Assembly (NCBI RefSeq): GCF_036700095.1 | Contig: NZ_CP144918.1 | Coordinates: forward strand, 435,001-499,000 | From: Pelagerythrobacter marensis | GTDB lineage: Bacteria; Pseudomonadota; Alphaproteobacteria; Sphingomonadales; Sphingomonadaceae | Direction: 5' to 3' | DNA: 64,000 nt | Part shown: one piece after another, positions 37,737-46,542 of the stretch | Numbering within the stretch: position 1 is the stretch's first letter | Layout of the letters: each line of letters opens with the position of its first letter | Translations under genes and position numbers: made by a program | The notes under the pieces: model-generated | The model's input: only the letters and a program-made list of their open reading frames with translations | Databases searched by the model: none | What the model was told of the DNA's origin: nothing

Positions 37737-38342
37737 ATGTTCAGGGCTGAACTGATCGAGCGCGCGGCGCGGTTCAGGAGCGCCGATGAAGACCCGACAC
37801 GCAACCTGTCGGCCTGCCCGTCGCTTGTCCTGAACGCCGATTATACGCCGCTGTCCTATTATCCGTTGAGCCTGTGGCCGTGGCAGACCGCGATCAAGGC
37901 GATCTTCCTCGACCGGGTGGACGTGGTCGCGACATACGAGCGCGAAGTGCACTCGCCCTCGCTCGACATGAAGATCCCCAGCGTGATCGCGCTGCGGCAA
38001 TATGTGAAGCAATCCGAATTTCCGGCCTTCACCCGCTTCAACGTGTTCCTGCGCGACCGCTTCACCTGCCAGTATTGCGGCTGCCCCGACCACCTGACGT
38101 TCGACCACGTCGTGCCCCGCCGCCAGGGGGGCAAGACGACGTGGGAAAACATCATCACCGCCTGCGCGCCGTGCAACATGAAGAAGGGCGGCCGCACGCC
38201 CCGCGAGGCGCATATGCCCGCGGTCAGCCCGATCCGCCCGACCAGCTGGCAATTGCAGGAACGCGGCAAGGCCTTCCCGCCGAACTACCTCCACGAAACC
38301 TGGCGCGACTGGCTCTACTGGGACATCGAGCTGGAGGAGTGA
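37737..38342 (+). CDS. HNH endonuclease domain protein
   Basis: 201 aa. HNH core with two zinc CxxC pairs: CQYCGCPDHLTFDHVVPRRQGG and ACAPCNMKKGGRTP. The N-terminal SLVLNADYTPLSYYPLSLWPWQTAIKAI matches the widespread single-copy HNH proteins of alphaproteobacteria; physiological role unknown. A six-codon ATG ORF (37730-37750) overlaps the start and may affect initiation. Confidence 0.9.
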   Translation: MFRAELIERAARFRSADEDPTRNLSACPSLVLNADYTPLSYYPLSLWPWQTAIKAIFLDRVDVVATYEREVHSPSLDMKIPSVIALRQYVKQSEFPAFTRFNVFLRDRFTCQYCGCPDHLTFDHVVPRRQGGKTTWENIITACAPCNMKKGGRTPREAHMPAVSPIRPTSWQLQERGKAFPPNYLHETWRDWLYWDIELEE

Positions 38343-38368
38343 GAGCAGGTTGCGACCCTTCTCATACT

Positions 38369-38485
38369 CTCTCCCCTTCGGGGGAGAGATACGCAGGCTT
38401 GGCGCGAAGCGCCTAGCCGGAGTTGAGAGGGGGCGGTTGCGCGACTCCCCCTCTCCCAACCCTCTCCCCTGAAGGGGAGAGGGCT
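38369..38485. repeat. intergenic palindromes of the CTCTCCCC family
   Basis: Two hairpins in the HNH-kynU gap: CTCTCCCC/GGGGAGAG (38369-38388) and CCCTCTCCCC/GGGGAGAGGG (38460-38483). The segment 38443-38485 recurs almost exactly (one mismatch) at 51323-51364. Located between convergent genes, so it may serve as a transcript end. Confidence 0.7.
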
Positions 38486-38496
38486 TGTTCCAACGC

Positions 38497-39729
38497 TCAC
38501 GTCACCGCCGCCCTCTCGCGGAACTCGTCGCGCTGCCATTCGCCGGTCTCGAGCACTTCGGCCAGATGCCGCGCCGCCTCGGCGACATCCTCGAACGCGA
38601 CGTAGGCCGGGGCGAAGCCGAAGCGCAGGATGTCGGGGTCGCGGAAATCGCCGATGACGCCGCGGGCGATCAGCGCCTGGCAGATCGCATAGGCTTCCGG
38701 GTGGCGGAAGGAGAGCTGGCTGCCGCGCTGCATGGGGTCGGTCGGACTGACGAGGTCGAGTTCGATGCCGAGGCGGTCGAGGCCGATGCGGAAGAATTCG
38801 GACAGCGCACGCGACTTGGCGGCGAGGCGCTCGATGCCGATCTCCGCGATCAGCTCGACGCCGGCCTCCAGCGCAGCAAGGCCGAGGATCGGCGGAGTGC
38901 CGGCGAGCAAGCGCTCCACGCCCGGCGCCGGCGCATAATCGTCGGAGAAGGCGAAAGGCGCGGCGTGGCCCATCCAGCCGGTCAGCGGCTGCTCCAGCGC
39001 CGCGTGGTGGCGCCGCGCGGCATAGGCGAAGGCGGGCGCGCCGGGGCCGCCGTTGAGATACTTGTAGCCGCAGCCGACCGCGAAATCCGCCCCCTCCCCA
39101 TCGGGCACACAGCCGTTCAGGTCGACGGGAACCGCGCCGGCGCTGTGCGACAGGTCCCACAGGACCAGCGCCCCGGCCGCGTGCGCGGCACGGGTGAGCG
39201 CGGCCATGTCGAACACTTCGCCCGTCTTGTAGTGCACGTGGGTCAGCAGGAGCAGCGCGACGTCGCCGTCCAGCGCCTCGGCCAGCCGGTCGCGCGGGGC
39301 GAGGCGGCGTTCGGCAAGGCCCTGCGCCTCCAGCCCGGCGATCATGTAGAGGTCGGTCGGGAAATTGCCCGGCTCGGACAGGATCGCCTTGCGCCCCGGC
39401 CGCATACGGAGCGCGGCGGCGATCAGCTTGAACAGGTTCACCGACGTGCTGTCGCAGGCGATCGTTTCGTCCGGCGCCGCGCCGATCAGCGGGGCGATCT
39501 TGCCGCCGACGCGCCGGGGAAGGTCGATCCAGCCGGCGCTGTTCCAGCTGCGGATCAGCCCTTCGCCCCATTCGCCGCGGATCGCTTGCGCCATCCGCTC
39601 GGCAGTGGCCGTCGGCAGCGCGCCGAGCGAGTTGCCGTCGAGATAGATCACCCCGTCGGGCAGGGCGAAGCGGGCGCGATATTCGCGCAGGGGATCGGCG
39701 GCGTCGCGCGCGCGGGCGTCGTCCAGCAT
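38497..39729 (-). CDS. kynU: kynureninase
   Basis: 410-aa PLP enzyme cleaving kynurenine to anthranilate and alanine. YLDGNSLGALP near the N-terminus, DLSHSAGAVPVDL and the PLP-lysine context CGYKYLNGGPGAPAF are diagnostic. The start overlaps the kynA stop by one base (TGATG), so the pair is coupled. Confidence 0.95.
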   Translation of the reverse strand: MLDDARARDAADPLREYRARFALPDGVIYLDGNSLGALPTATAERMAQAIRGEWGEGLIRSWNSAGWIDLPRRVGGKIAPLIGAAPDETIACDSTSVNLFKLIAAALRMRPGRKAILSEPGNFPTDLYMIAGLEAQGLAERRLAPRDRLAEALDGDVALLLLTHVHYKTGEVFDMAALTRAAHAAGALVLWDLSHSAGAVPVDLNGCVPDGEGADFAVGCGYKYLNGGPGAPAFAYAARRHHAALEQPLTGWMGHAAPFAFSDDYAPAPGVERLLAGTPPILGLAALEAGVELIAEIGIERLAAKSRALSEFFRIGLDRLGIELDLVSPTDPMQRGSQLSFRHPEAYAICQALIARGVIGDFRDPDILRFGFAPAYVAFEDVAEAARHLAEVLETGEWQRDEFRERAAVT

Positions 39730-40520
39730 CAGATCGCCGTCCTGACGCTGAGGAGTTCGGGGAAGAACGCCTGCTTCAGCACGCCTTCGAGATAGGGCAC
39801 GCCCGGCGTGCCGCCGGTCCCCTTCTTGAACCCGATGATCCGCTCCACCGTCTTGAGATGGCCGAAGCGCCAGCGCTGGAAATGGTATTCGAGGTCGACC
39901 AGCTTCTCGGCCAGCTCGTAGAGGTCCCAGTGCGCCGAGGGTTCGCGGTAGATTTCGGCCCAGGCCGCCTCGACATCGGCCGAATGTTCCCACGGCAGGC
40001 GATGGTCGCGCTCCAGCACCGCGTCGGGGATTGCGAAACCGCGCCGCGCAAGCAGGCGCATCGTTTCGGCATAGATGCTGGGCCGGTCCAGCTCCGCGCG
40101 CAGCGCCGCGGCCACGTCGGGCGTCGCCTCGTGCATCGTCACCATGTCGGGATTGCGCCCGCCGAGGAGGAATTCCATCATCCGGTACTGGGCCGACTGG
40201 AACCCGCTCGAATTGCCGAGATGCGGACGCACGGTGGAATAGTCGTGCGGCGTCATCGTGGAGAGGACGTCCCAGCTCTGGATCAACTGCCCCTGCGCGC
40301 GGGCCACCCGGGCGAGCATCTTGAACGCCGGGCGCAGGCGATCCTCGCCGATGCAGTCGCGCGCCGCCTCCAGCTCGTGCAGGCAGAGCTTGAGCCACAG
40401 CTCGCTCGCCTGGTGGACGATGATGAACAGCATCTCGTCGTGCGCGCCCGAGACCGGGTGCTGCGCCGCCAGGATGCGGTCGAGATCGAGATAGGAGGAA
40501 TAGGTGACGTCGCGGGCCAT
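39729..40520 (-). CDS. kynA: tryptophan 2,3-dioxygenase
   Basis: 263-aa haem enzyme opening the indole ring of tryptophan to N-formylkynurenine. Motifs YSSYLDLDRIL, FIIVHQASELWLKL and LGNSSGFQSAQYR are conserved. The next gene is kynU; no formamidase (kynB) is present, so that step is encoded elsewhere or by another hydrolase. Confidence 0.95.
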   Translation of the reverse strand: MARDVTYSSYLDLDRILAAQHPVSGAHDEMLFIIVHQASELWLKLCLHELEAARDCIGEDRLRPAFKMLARVARAQGQLIQSWDVLSTMTPHDYSTVRPHLGNSSGFQSAQYRMMEFLLGGRNPDMVTMHEATPDVAAALRAELDRPSIYAETMRLLARRGFAIPDAVLERDHRLPWEHSADVEAAWAEIYREPSAHWDLYELAEKLVDLEYHFQRWRFGHLKTVERIIGFKKGTGGTPGVPYLEGVLKQAFFPELLSVRTAI

Positions 40521-40555
40521 GCCGCGGCCATAACGCGAACCGATTGCGAGCGAAA

Positions 40556-40963
40556 CTACCCCTCGACCACGCGCGTCGCCGGGTGATGCTTGTCGAGATG
40601 CTTGCGCACGATCTTCAGGTTGCGCGTGTTGGACCGGAACACGAGGTCGAACGCGTCGCCGGCAAGGGGGATGGCGCCGATCGCGGTGTCGAAGGCGATA
40701 TTGCCGGCCATGCGCCACAGCTTCCACTTGGGCAGCCCCAGATTGCGCGCTTCCCACACGATGTAGGCGCCCATCGCCGCAGCGATCACGTCGCCGACGA
40801 CCGGAACCAGCCCGACGATCGAATCGAGGCCGACCGGATAGTTGATCCCGGGGATGCGGAAACTGCGCTCCAGCAAATGCTCCATCGTCTCGATCCGGCG
40901 GCGGATCGATTGGGGATCGGTTCCAGTGGGCAGTTCGATAGCCATCGGGCGGGGCCGGTTCAT
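40556..40963 (-). CDS. DUF4112 membrane protein
   Basis: 135 aa. ETMEHLLERSFRIPGINYPVGLDSIVGLVPVVGDVIAAAMGAYIVWEA followed by GNIAFDTAIGAIPLAGDAFDLVFR is the DUF4112 pattern with two amphipathic or membrane segments. ATG at 40963 after AAGGAGAATGCG. Function unknown. Confidence 0.87.
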   Translation of the reverse strand: MNRPRPMAIELPTGTDPQSIRRRIETMEHLLERSFRIPGINYPVGLDSIVGLVPVVGDVIAAAMGAYIVWEARNLGLPKWKLWRMAGNIAFDTAIGAIPLAGDAFDLVFRSNTRNLKIVRKHLDKHHPATRVVEG

Positions 40964-40980
40964 CGCATTCTCCTTGCCCG

Positions 40981-42456
40981 CTAGATGGGACGCATGGCGA
41001 GCGGGAGCAAGGGATGGATACTCCAGCGGTTTTCCTGGAAGCCCTGGACGCCGCCGCGCACCAGCGACCAGCGAATCGGCGCGCCGATCGGGATATAGAC
41101 ATTGCTCGCGGCCAGTTCCGCCTCCGCCTCGGCATAGAGCGCGGCGCGCACGATGGCGTTCTGGGCCGAAAGCGCCTCTTCCACGCGGGCGTCGGCCTCC
41201 GGCGAACAGAGCCCGCCGCGCAGCGGACAGGCGAACTGGTTGAGGAACCATCGCGCCGCGCCGTAGCGCGCGACGCGGTCGACCAGAACGAGATCGGCCT
41301 GCTCCGGGTCGTCGACGCGGTCGAGCGCGACCCCGATCGCGGCGAAATCGTCCGCCAGCCGGGCGAACAGCAGGTCCGACCCGGGGCCGGGCGGCAGAGC
41401 CAGGGTGACGCGCGCGATGCGCCCCTCCCCCTCGCCCAGCCAGCCCGCGATACGGCGCGCGGCAAGCGCGCGGCGCTCCTCCAGCGAAAGGTCGCTCCAG
41501 CGCTCGTCGATCGTTCCGATGTCGTCGGGCAGGCCCGGCGCGACGATCCGCGTGGTCGGGACCCAGCCGCCGATGTTGAACGGCTGCAACAATTGCGGGC
41601 GATCGATCGCCATGGCCAGCGCCTCGCGCCGGGCGGCATCGGCCAGCAGCCCTTCGTCCGAACGCACGCGCAGGCCGAACAGGCCGAGCGCGGCATCGAG
41701 CCGGACGGTCCCGCGCGAGAGCGCACCGACATCGGCAAGCGGCAGATTGGCCAGCGTGCCGTTGAGCACGAGATCGGCCTGCCCCGCATCGAAGGCGGCG
41801 ACCGCCTCTCGCGCCGGGAGGACGCGCACGAACACCTGGCGGATACGCTCGTCCCAGTCGGGATCTTCGGGCAGCCCGCGGGTTTCGGGCGGGCGCGGCT
41901 CGAGCAACCAGCCGTCCTCGGTGCGGCTGGCGGCCATCGGCCCCATCCCCGCCCCGCCGCGGCGCAGCCCCAGTTCGGGCTGGGCGAGGATTTGCAGGAG
42001 GTCGGGCAGCGGGCTGGTCAGGCGGATTTCGACCACTCGCCCGGTCATCGCCCGGACTTCGCTGATCTTGGCGAGATCGCGCCCGAGCGAGGTGCCCTGC
42101 AGCCGGCGGAGCACCGTCCGCAGCTCGTCGCGCACCTCCTCCGCCTCGATCTGCTCGCCGTCGTCCCATGCCGAATTGCGCAGGCGGAAGATGTAGCTCA
42201 GGCCGTCGTCGGTGACGACCCACCGCTCCGCCACCGCCGGGACGACCCCGCCCGAAGCGTCGAGAGCGACCAGTCCTTCGGCCGTGGCTGCGCGCAAGTG
42301 CTGGCCGGCGGGGGAAAGCCGCAGGCCGCTCTCCTCCAGTTCGCCGGGTTCGCCGATAAAGACCACGCGGACCAGGTCGTCGCCCCCGCCGCTGCACCCG
42401 GCAAGCACGAGCGCGAGAGCGGCGCAAAGGAGAGCGATCGGATTGGAGAGACGCAT
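40981..42456 (-). CDS. family 5 extracellular solute-binding lipoprotein (orphan)
   Basis: 491 aa. Lipoprotein signal with lipobox LAGC near residue 21, then the SBP_bac_5 fold of peptide/opine/nickel-binding proteins: GLVALDASGGVVPAVAERWVVTDDGLSYIFRLR, AIDRPQLLQ and a conserved-looking C-terminal part. No permease or ATPase gene is nearby, so it is an orphan binding protein or has another role. The start ATG at 42456 lies beside an inverted repeat (GCCTGC-CTA-GCAGGC, 42461-42475) that may fold over the leader. Confidence 0.82.
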   Translation of the reverse strand: MRLSNPIALLCAALALVLAGCSGGGDDLVRVVFIGEPGELEESGLRLSPAGQHLRAATAEGLVALDASGGVVPAVAERWVVTDDGLSYIFRLRNSAWDDGEQIEAEEVRDELRTVLRRLQGTSLGRDLAKISEVRAMTGRVVEIRLTSPLPDLLQILAQPELGLRRGGAGMGPMAASRTEDGWLLEPRPPETRGLPEDPDWDERIRQVFVRVLPAREAVAAFDAGQADLVLNGTLANLPLADVGALSRGTVRLDAALGLFGLRVRSDEGLLADAARREALAMAIDRPQLLQPFNIGGWVPTTRIVAPGLPDDIGTIDERWSDLSLEERRALAARRIAGWLGEGEGRIARVTLALPPGPGSDLLFARLADDFAAIGVALDRVDDPEQADLVLVDRVARYGAARWFLNQFACPLRGGLCSPEADARVEEALSAQNAIVRAALYAEAEAELAASNVYIPIGAPIRWSLVRGGVQGFQENRWSIHPLLPLAMRPI

Positions 42457-42536
42457 CGCCGCCTGCCTAGCAGGCAAGAGGCGTCAGGTCAGCGCAGAAG
42501 AACGGCACTGCCGGCAATCGCATGCGGTCGTCAGGC

Positions 42537-42914
42537 CTAGAGCTTGCGCAAGCGTGTCAGGTCGACCGCCGCGTGGCCGGGCAGGATTGAGGACGGGCGC
42601 GTGAATCGCGGGGACGAAGTGTCGCCCTGGGCGACCGGCTCGCGCACCGCACGGGCATCGATTTCTTCCGAGAAGGCAATGCCGAAGCGCTTGTCCTGGA
42701 CCCACGCCACGGCCCCTTCGACCCAGCCGACATTGCGCAGATCGACCGCCAGCCGCGTGCCGCGTTCGACCGACACGTCGCCTTCGGCCATCATCCCGCC
42801 GGCGGAAAGGTTGCGCACTTTGACCCGGTGCTCCGCCGAATCGCCGGCGATGCGCACCGTGGCCAGAAGAAACAGGCTGTCCCTGGCAATGTGTCGCGTA
42901 TCGACGCCGGACAT
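42537..42914 (-). CDS. PilZ domain protein
   Basis: 125 aa. The PilZ pattern RHIARDSLFLLATVRI... KVRNLSAGGMMAEG and GAVAWVQDKRFGIAF fits a c-di-GMP-binding or PilZ-like domain; the usual RxxxR motif is only partly present. ATG at 42914 with GGAAGAG upstream; a TTG at 42941 is less likely. Target unknown. Confidence 0.78.
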   Translation of the reverse strand: MSGVDTRHIARDSLFLLATVRIAGDSAEHRVKVRNLSAGGMMAEGDVSVERGTRLAVDLRNVGWVEGAVAWVQDKRFGIAFSEEIDARAVREPVAQGDTSSPRFTRPSSILPGHAAVDLTRLRKL

Positions 42915-43055
42915 GGGCTCTTCCGTCCTTTCCTCGGTCAACGATTCGACCTCGCAGGCCTCTGCAAGAGTCGGGAGTCCAATAGCCCGCGACAGGCTAA
43001 CGAAGCTTTAAGCCTGTCCGGGGGGCCTGCGCCGTTCGGGCGCGTGCATCCCCGT

Positions 43056-43514
43056 TCAATCGTCGCGCGAGATCTTCTCGCGGCGTTCGTGCGCTTCCTG
43101 CGCCTCGACCGTCATCGTCGCCACCGGGCGCGCGATCAGGCGGCGCAGGCCGATGGGATCGCCGGTCACCTCGCAATAGCCGTATTCGCCATCGTCGATC
43201 CGGCGCAGCGCGGCATCGATCTTGGCGATCAGCTTGCGCTGCCGGTCGCGCGTGCGCAACTCGATGCTCCAGTCGGTTTCGCTGGATGCGCGATCGTTGA
43301 GATCCGGCTCGCGAATCGGCCCGTCCTGCAACGACTGCAGCGTGGCCGAAGACGCATTCAGGATCGACCGCTTCCATTCGAGCAGCAGCATACGAAAGAA
43401 ATTCGTCTGCCGCTCGTTCATGTAAGGCTCGTCGTCGCTCGGTTCGTAATCCGGCGCGATCGACTGCCTGGCCTGTTCGAGAACTTCGATGTCGGTGGAC
43501 GTGGCCGACGCCAT
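43056..43514 (-). CDS. dksA: RNA polymerase-binding transcription factor DksA
   Basis: 152 aa. MNERQTNFFRMLLLEWK, the coiled-coil region and RRIDDGEYGYC are typical of DksA, which mediates stringent control with ppGpp. The zinc finger is degenerate: of the four cysteines only the first (YCEVTG) remains, followed by ARPVATMTVEAQEAHERREK. This single-Cys form is normal for alphaproteobacterial DksA. Confidence 0.92.
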   Translation of the reverse strand: MASATSTDIEVLEQARQSIAPDYEPSDDEPYMNERQTNFFRMLLLEWKRSILNASSATLQSLQDGPIREPDLNDRASSETDWSIELRTRDRQRKLIAKIDAALRRIDDGEYGYCEVTGDPIGLRRLIARPVATMTVEAQEAHERREKISRDD

Positions 43515-43724
43515 ACTTGCCTCTCAACCCCTGCCGGCCGCAGCCGGCGCTTTCCAGTCCGGTCCGCCGGCGTGTCCGACGGTCCGGGCCCCGCATGGGG
43601 CGGGCCTATAAGCGGGGGGTCGGGCACGCACAAGCGGCAAATGGGGGCTGCCGGGCGAATTCGTTTCGCGGCCGCCCCGGCCCCCGCTCCGCCTCCCGCT
43701 CCGCGCCTCTGTCGCCCCGACGAA

Positions 43725-43740
43725 TTAACCTTTTGTTGAC
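43725..43740 (+). promoter_or_regulatory. CtrA-type box upstream of the Sel1-like gene
   Basis: TTAACCTTTTGTTGAC: TTAA (43725-43728), seven bases, TTGA (43736-43739), one base off the CtrA consensus TTAA-N7-TTAA. It overlaps a -35-like TTGACC (43736-43741), the arrangement of CtrA-activated promoters. It lies 69 bp before the start codon at 43809. The rest of the 43515-43808 gap is G+C-rich with no coding signal. Confidence 0.55.
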
Positions 43741-43808
43741 CATGTTCGGCGCAAGTCATGCATCGGGCGCCGTTGGGGAGCGCCGGAAAAATGACGGGGG
43801 GCAGACAA

Positions 43809-44138
43809 ATGGAGCTCACTCCAATCGATGGCGGGATGGCAGTTCCCGCGGATACGACGATCGCGGACAAGCTGGTCGCGCGCTGCCTGGCCGCTGCCGC
43901 CCGGGGCGAAGCGGCCGCCTTCTTCGACCTCGGCGTGGCGTTTTCCACCGGCAGCCACGACGTCGGCTGCGACCTGGTGGAAGCGCACAAGTGGTTCAAC
44001 CTCGCGGCCGTCTACGGGCACGAGGACGCGGCCCGCTGCCGCGCCGAAATTTCCGACGAAATGACGGCGCGCGAAATCGCCGAGGCCCAGCGCCGCGCGC
44101 GCGAATGGCTCAATGCCGATGCCCGCCGCGCCGCCTAG
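43809..44138 (+). CDS. Sel1-like repeat protein, small
   Basis: 109 aa. One Sel1-like repeat motif is visible (FDLGVAFSTGSHDVGCDLVEAHKWFNLAAVYGHEDAARCRAEI), flanked by charged helices. Sel1 proteins act as scaffolds. ATG at 43809 with GGGGGG nine bases upstream; an upstream ATG at 43791 is possible. Likely under CtrA control through the box at 43725. Confidence 0.75.
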   Translation: MELTPIDGGMAVPADTTIADKLVARCLAAAARGEAAAFFDLGVAFSTGSHDVGCDLVEAHKWFNLAAVYGHEDAARCRAEISDEMTAREIAEAQRRAREWLNADARRAA

Positions 44139-44139
44139 A

Positions 44140-44185
44140 GACGTTTTCGGCAAGGCTGAAGCGGCACCAGCCCGATCAAAACGAC
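44140..44185. repeat. REP-like element, GGCACC family (copy 3)
   Basis: GACGTTTT...AAAACGAC ends enclosing GAAGCGGCACCAGCCCG, in the gap between the convergent Sel1-like and GNAT-type genes. Related to copies at 5805, 16478 and 51280; probably a bidirectional transcript end. Confidence 0.5.
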
Positions 44186-44186
44186 G

Positions 44187-45326
44187 CTAGCCGTTCTTGA
44201 ACGGCGTGTGCCCGGCCATGGCCGATCGGTCGTGCGCGACGGCCTCGCGCTCGTGCCGCAGGAATTCGCCGACCGCCTCGCGCAGGCCGGGATCGGCGAT
44301 CCAGTGGGCGGACCATGTTTCGACCGGCTCGTAACCGCGCATCAGCTTGTGCCCGCCCTGGGCCCCGGCCTCGACCCGGGCCAGGCCGCGTTCGATCGCC
44401 GCGTCGATCGCCTGGTAATAGCACAGCTCGAAATGGAGGAACCGGCGCTGCTGCGTGCAGCCCCAGTACCGGCCGAACAGCGTGGTGCCGCCGATGAAGT
44501 TCAGCGCGCCGGCAATCGCCTCTCCGCCATCGTAGGCGAGGACCAGCAGGATGCGATCCGCCATCCGCTCGCCCAGCAGCGCGAAGGCCTCGCGCGTGAG
44601 ATAGGGCCGCCCCCATTTGCGCGCGCCGGTGTCCTGATAGAATTCCCAGAAGGCGTCCCAGTGCTCGGCCCGGATGTCGGCGCCGCTCAGGTGGCGGATC
44701 GCCAGCCCCTCCTGCGCCGCGGCGCGTTCCTTGCGGATCGCCTTGCGCTTGCGCGAACTGAGCGCGGCGAGGAAGCCGTCGAAGCTGTCGTATCCGCGGT
44801 TTTCCCAGTGGAACTGGATATCGCTGCGCATCAGCCAGCCGCCATCGGCGAACACTGCGCGCTGCTCGGGCGCGAGGAACGTGGCGTGGGCGGACGACAG
44901 GCCGAACCGGGTGCAGACCGCCTCCGCCGCGCGCAGCAGCAGCGCCGCGTCGGCATCGCTTGCCGCGAGCAGCCGCGGCCCGGTCGCGGGGGTGAACGGC
45001 GCCGCGATCTGGAGCTTGGGGTAATAGCTTCCGCCGGCGCGCTCGTAGGCATCGGCCCAGGCGTGATCGAACACGTATTCGCCCTGGCTGTGCGACTTGG
45101 CATAGGCCGGCATGGCCGCCGCCAGCGACCGGTCCGCGCCGCGCTCGACCACGATCGGCAGCGGCTGCCAGCCGGTGCCGGGGCCGACGCTGCCCGAATC
45201 CTCCAGCGCGGTCAGGAAATCCCACGCGACGAAGGGATTGTCGCGCCCGGCCAGCCGATCCCAGGCGTCGCGCGGCAGCGAGCCGACCGCATCGGCCACG
45301 CGAATCCGCTCGTCCCCCGCACTCAC
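44187..45326 (-). CDS. FemAB/GNAT-type acyltransferase (DUF482)
   Basis: 379 aa. AWDFLTALEDSGSVGPGTGWQP, YVFDHAWADAYERAGG, FGRYWGCTQQRRFLHFELCYYQAIDAAIERGLARVEAGAQGGHK and the C-terminal YEPVETWSAHWI match the DUF482/peptidoglycan-biosynthesis (FemAB-like) GNAT family. GTG start at 45326 overlaps the stop of the phosphodiesterase gene (GTGA). Substrate not known. Confidence 0.85.
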   Translation of the reverse strand: MSAGDERIRVADAVGSLPRDAWDRLAGRDNPFVAWDFLTALEDSGSVGPGTGWQPLPIVVERGADRSLAAAMPAYAKSHSQGEYVFDHAWADAYERAGGSYYPKLQIAAPFTPATGPRLLAASDADAALLLRAAEAVCTRFGLSSAHATFLAPEQRAVFADGGWLMRSDIQFHWENRGYDSFDGFLAALSSRKRKAIRKERAAAQEGLAIRHLSGADIRAEHWDAFWEFYQDTGARKWGRPYLTREAFALLGERMADRILLVLAYDGGEAIAGALNFIGGTTLFGRYWGCTQQRRFLHFELCYYQAIDAAIERGLARVEAGAQGGHKLMRGYEPVETWSAHWIADPGLREAVGEFLRHEREAVAHDRSAMAGHTPFKNG

Positions 45327-46087
45327 GCCAGCCCTTCCCCTTCGGCGATCGGCGCATCGGCACTGGCGGCGGCGCGTGCGCGCTGTTCCGCATCGCGCAC
45401 GGTCCAGGTCAGAACCGGCAGCCCGCGGCGGCGCTGGGCCGCCGCAAAGCCGCTGGGCAGATCGCGAATGTCGTAAGCGAGGAAATCGGGTCGCGCGTGC
45501 CACAGCGCGGCGTGGCGGCGCCAGCTTCCGAGGAGGCCGCGCTCGTTCTCCTCGGTCACCACCAGTCCGCGCACGGTGCGCGGCGAATGGATCGCGAACC
45601 AGCGCGATACGCGCGGATCGAAGCTCATCACCGCATGGCGGCCCTGGTATCCGTCGAGCGCGCGGTGCACGGCGAGGCACAGCGGCGCGACCCGGCGTTC
45701 GCGCTTCGACTTGAGTTCGATCAGCAGCGGCACCCGCCCGCCGACCTGGACCAGCGCCCGCTCCAGCGAGGGAATGCGGTCGCTGCTGCCCGCCAGCGCG
45801 ATCCGCTCGATCGCCGACAGCGGGCGGCGCAGCAGGGGGCCGCGTTCGTCGGTCAGCCGGTCCAGCTCCCAGTCGTGAAACACCGCAGCATGCCCGTCGC
45901 CGGTGCGTTGCACGTCGCATTCGATGCCGAAGCCGCGCGCCATCGCCTCGGCAAAGGCGGACGGCGAATTCTCGGGCACGCCGGGCGAATGCAGCCCGCG
46001 ATGGGCATAGGTCGATTGCCCGAGCCATTCGACGCGCCGGGGATCGGGCGCCGGCGCGCGCCAGGCGTCGAGCAGGCGCAGAATCAC
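45323..46087 (-). CDS. glycerophosphodiester phosphodiesterase
   Basis: 254 aa. Catalytic signature AHRGLHSPGVPENSPSAF...GIECDVQRTGDGHAAVFHD, with His, Glu and Asp of GDPD enzymes, and a later LLIELKSK. Hydrolyses glycerophosphodiesters to glycerol-3-phosphate. No signal peptide is obvious. GTG start at 46087 overlaps the RidA stop. Confidence 0.92.
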   Translation of the reverse strand: MILRLLDAWRAPAPDPRRVEWLGQSTYAHRGLHSPGVPENSPSAFAEAMARGFGIECDVQRTGDGHAAVFHDWELDRLTDERGPLLRRPLSAIERIALAGSSDRIPSLERALVQVGGRVPLLIELKSKRERRVAPLCLAVHRALDGYQGRHAVMSFDPRVSRWFAIHSPRTVRGLVVTEENERGLLGSWRRHAALWHARPDFLAYDIRDLPSGFAAAQRRRGLPVLTWTVRDAEQRARAAASADAPIAEGEGLA

Positions 46088-46542
46088 GGCCGCACGGCGA
46101 CGATCGCATCCACTTCGACCGCCACGCCCAGGGGGAGGACCGGCACGCCCACCGCGCTGCGCGAATGGCGCCCGGCCTCGCCGAAAACCTCGAACATCAG
46201 GTCGGATGCGCCATTGGCGACTTTGGGCTGATCGGTGAAGTCGGCCGTGGAACTGACGAAGGCGCCGAGCTTGACCACGCGCTCCACCCGGTCGAGCGAG
46301 TCCAGCGCGGCCTTGAGCTGCGCGAGGATCATCAGCCCGCAGGCGCGCGCCGCCGCCGCGCCCTCTTCCAGCGAGACATCCTCGCCCAGCCGGCCCTTGA
46401 CCAGATCGCCGTCGACGAAAGGCAACTGGCCGGAGACATGGGCGAACCCGCCGTGGACGACGACGGGCTGATAGCTGGCGACCGGCGCCGCGGCCTGCGG
46501 CAGTGCGATTCCCAGTTCGGCGAGTTTGGCGTCGATGCTCAT
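46084..46542 (-). CDS. RidA family protein
   Basis: 152 aa, YjgF/Rid family deaminase of reactive enamines/imines. Patterns VVVHGGFAHVSGQLPF, ACGLMILAQLKAALDSLDRVERVVKLGAFVSST and GVPVLPLGVAVEVDAIVAV are present. Coupled by 4-nt overlaps to the genes on both sides. Confidence 0.92.
   Translation of the reverse strand: MSIDAKLAELGIALPQAAAPVASYQPVVVHGGFAHVSGQLPFVDGDLVKGRLGEDVSLEEGAAAARACGLMILAQLKAALDSLDRVERVVKLGAFVSSTADFTDQPKVANGASDLMFEVFGEAGRHSRSAVGVPVLPLGVAVEVDAIVAVRP

Noticed and set aside
37730-37750. Six-codon leader peptide before the HNH gene
   Set aside because: No attenuator structure or regulatory codon run; probably chance.
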